Shown piece by piece: positions 5,664 to 7,474 of a stretch of 7,474 nucleotides of DNA (the stretch's first letter is position 1; every line of letters starts with the position of its first letter). The DNA comes from Chitinophagaceae bacterium (lineage in GTDB: Bacteria > Bacteroidota > Bacteroidia > Chitinophagales > Chitinophagaceae). The stretch covers positions 1 to 7,474 of the forward strand of contig CANEWV010000075.1 in the NCBI GenBank assembly GCA_947442905.1, read 5' to 3'. Both the position numbers and the translations under genes were made by a program. The notes under the pieces were generated by a model. The model made no database searches and had not been told where the DNA came from. It worked only from the letters and a program-made list of their open reading frames with translations.

Positions 5664-7474
5664 ATGAAATACACGGCAAATGATATTGCAACCATACTAG
5701 AACTGCAGCCTACTGGGGCAAGTGGTTTAGTGGTGGAGCAGCTTTTGACCGATAGTAGACGACTTGTATTTGCAGAACAAACATTATTTTTTGCATTACC
5801 TGGTCCGCGCAGAGACGGACATGATTTTATAGAAAGTTTGTATGATCAGGGGGTTCGCTGTTTTGTGGTGAACAGGGGTATTGATCTCTCTACGTTAAAG
5901 GCCTATTGCACCGGCGCTATTTTTTTTGAAGTGCCTAATTGTTTAGCTGCCCTACAAAAAATAGCAGCCTACCACCGCAGTAAATTTGATATGCCTGTTA
6001 TGGGGATTACGGGTAGCAATGGTAAAACCACCGTAAAGGAGTGGTTGTATCAGCTCCTTCATCCAAGTTTTAATATAGTAAGAAGTCCGCGTAGTTTCAA
6101 TTCTCAAGTTGGTGTTCCACTTAGTGTTTGGAAAATGGATAGTTCATATGATTTGGCCATTTTTGAAGCAGGCATTTCTACTACAGGCGAGATGCAGCAG
6201 TTGGCCTCCATCATTAAACCTACCATGGGAGTGTTAACACATATGGGTCCAGCACATGCAGAAGGTTTTAAGGGTATGCCCGAAAAAATAAAGGAGAAGC
6301 TACAGTTATTTGAATCGGTTGACACCCTTGTTTATGGCAAAGATCAAATACAAGGCTACAACTTAGAAAGTGACGCGTCTGTTTTTAAACGCCCCGTAAC
6401 ATTTTATTCTTGGAGTAGATTGGTTCCTGCAACCCTTGTTGTTACAAGTGAAATCAATAAAGGAAGTTTTACCGAAATGACTGTTAGCAATGGTAGTCAA
6501 AACCACACTATTAATATTCCATTTACCGACAAAGCGTCTATCGATAACGCAGTGCTTTGCATCCTAACGCTACTTTCACTTGGTAAAGACTTCTCTTATA
6601 TTACAGAAGGAATTAAGCAGCTTACTGCTGTTGATATGCGCATGCAATTAAAAAAAGGCATTAACGGCTGCACATTTATTAATGATAGTTACAATTTAGA
6701 TTTCGATTCTTTTGTAGCCGCTGGATTTTATTTGCAAGCACAGGCTGCCGGAAGAGCATCTAGTATTATTGTATCTGATTTTGCAGAAACAGGAGAGTCA
6801 AATAGGGATATTTATGGTAAAGTAGCTAAGCACGCTGCAGCCCTGGGGCTTAAGCGTTTTATTGGAATTGGGCCTCAAATAAAAAAGCACCAATCTGTTA
6901 TTGAAAAAGAATTTTTAGTGCCAGGTACGGAGTTTTATTTTTTTGATAGCACCAGTTCTTTTTTGCAACAGTTTCGACCTAAAGATTTTTCCAACGAAAT
7001 TATTTTATTAAAAGGTGCTCGTGTTTTTGAATTTGAGCGTATTGCAAATTGGTTGGAACAAAAAATGCACGAGACCGTACTCGAAATAAATTTAACCACA
7101 CTTGCGCACAATGTAAAGCAGATACAAAATGCTATTGGGTCAACTACCAAATTAATGGCGGTTGTAAAAGCATTTTCATACGGAAACGGAAGTGCAGAAG
7201 TTGCTAGAACCCTTGCTGCTGTTAAAACAGATTATTTAGCCGTTGCATATGTGGATGAAGGCGTCGAACTCCGAAGGGCGGGCATTCATTTACCTATTAT
7301 GGTGATGAGTCCTGACGAGGCAGGTTTTGAAGCAATGGTTGCTTATGGTTTAGAACCTGAAATTTACTCCTTTGAAATTTACAATGCCTTTGCATCTTTT
7401 TTAAATGCTCAGGGCCTTGCGTCATATGGTATTCATGTAAAAATAAATACGGGCATGAACCGGTTGGGTTTTGA
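5664..7474 (+). CDS. murF-alr: Bifunctional MurF ligase / alanine racemase, 3' end cut by window
   Basis: One open frame runs from the ATG at 5664 to the window edge without a stop: 603 complete codons plus two bases. Residues 1 to about 465 are MurF, the cytoplasmic ATP-dependent ligase that adds D-Ala-D-Ala to UDP-MurNAc-tripeptide. They show TDSR (Asp30-Arg32, uridine-site region), the ATP loop GITGSNGKTT (114-123), FEAGISTTGEM (Glu168 region), THMGPAHAEGF (His198) and INDSYN (339-344). After LLKGARVFEFERI the chain continues directly into an alanine racemase domain from about residue 470 (TVLEINLTTLAHNV). It has the PLP lysine Lys502 in VVKAFSYGNGS and the HVKINTGMNRLGF segment. The racemase interconverts L- and D-alanine. 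About 136 of its usual 370 or so residues are present; the catalytic tyrosine lies beyond the edge. The fusion is typical of Bacteroidota. The start gives the expected N-terminus and lies 9 bases after the terC-family gene. Confidence 0.94.
   Translation, partial: MKYTANDIATILELQPTGASGLVVEQLLTDSRRLVFAEQTLFFALPGPRRDGHDFIESLYDQGVRCFVVNRGIDLSTLKAYCTGAIFFEVPNCLAALQKIAAYHRSKFDMPVMGITGSNGKTTVKEWLYQLLHPSFNIVRSPRSFNSQVGVPLSVWKMDSSYDLAIFEAGISTTGEMQQLASIIKPTMGVLTHMGPAHAEGFKGMPEKIKEKLQLFESVDTLVYGKDQIQGYNLESDASVFKRPVTFYSWSRLVPATLVVTSEINKGSFTEMTVSNGSQNHTINIPFTDKASIDNAVLCILTLLSLGKDFSYITEGIKQLTAVDMRMQLKKGINGCTFINDSYNLDFDSFVAAGFYLQAQAAGRASSIIVSDFAETGESNRDIYGKVAKHAAALGLKRFIGIGPQIKKHQSVIEKEFLVPGTEFYFFDSTSSFLQQFRPKDFSNEIILLKGARVFEFERIANWLEQKMHETVLEINLTTLAHNVKQIQNAIGSTTKLMAVVKAFSYGNGSAEVARTLAAVKTDYLAVAYVDEGVELRRAGIHLPIMVMSPDEAGFEAMVAYGLEPEIYSFEIYNAFASFLNAQGLASYGIHVKINTGMNRLGF

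Noticed and set aside
6104..7150. Reverse-strand open frames at 6104-6325 and 6935-7150 inside murF-alr.
   Set aside because: They lie opposite conserved MurF and racemase motifs and show no features of real proteins.
5655..7474. Apparent 1.8 kb stretch with no complete reading frame, possibly a pseudogene or non-coding region.
   Set aside because: Codon-by-codon reading from 5664 shows one uninterrupted frame with clear MurF and alanine racemase motifs. It only lacks a stop because the window ends.

Overview
The window looks like a chromosomal housekeeping and cell-envelope region of a member of the Bacteroidota. The strongest indicators are an adjacent gldF-gldG pair, which is a Bacteroidota hallmark, and a murF gene fused in frame to an alanine racemase domain, an arrangement typical of that phylum. 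Supporting signs are A+T-rich DNA, short A/T-rich leaders without clear Shine-Dalgarno sequences, and a TAnnTTTG-type -7 promoter motif. A Chitinophagaceae-like or Sphingobacteria-like source is plausible, but the sequence alone does not prove it.

All six genes lie on the + strand and are tightly packed. Bases 1-90 are a leader with a possible promoter. Bases 91-2146 hold a compact iron-sulfur assembly cluster: iscS (cysteine desulfurase), iscU (scaffold) and an IscA/ErpA-type carrier, with gaps of 39 and 28 bases. IscS makes persulfide sulfur, IscU builds the [2Fe-2S] cluster, and the A-type protein passes it to target enzymes. A 49-base gap with a perfect TAnnTTTG motif separates this block from the next.

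Bases 2196-7474 hold gldF, gldG, a terC/alx-family membrane gene and a murF-alr fusion, spaced 15, 9 and 9 bases apart, which suggests one transcript. GldF and GldG are the membrane permease and the anchored periplasmic component of the gliding-associated ABC transporter. No ATPase gene (gldA) is in the window. The TerC-family protein is probably a metal (Mn2+) transporter. The last gene makes D-alanine and adds D-Ala-D-Ala to the peptidoglycan precursor. It is open to the right edge with no stop, so its racemase domain is cut off after about 136 residues.

I saw no RNA genes, mobile elements, CRISPR arrays, frameshifts or signs of recent transfer, and no stretch over 300 bases lacks a gene. 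I found no convincing new biological system. The points most worth checking are the mixed envelope operon, a possibly leaderless gldF transcript, and a methionine codon exactly at the MurF/Alr junction.
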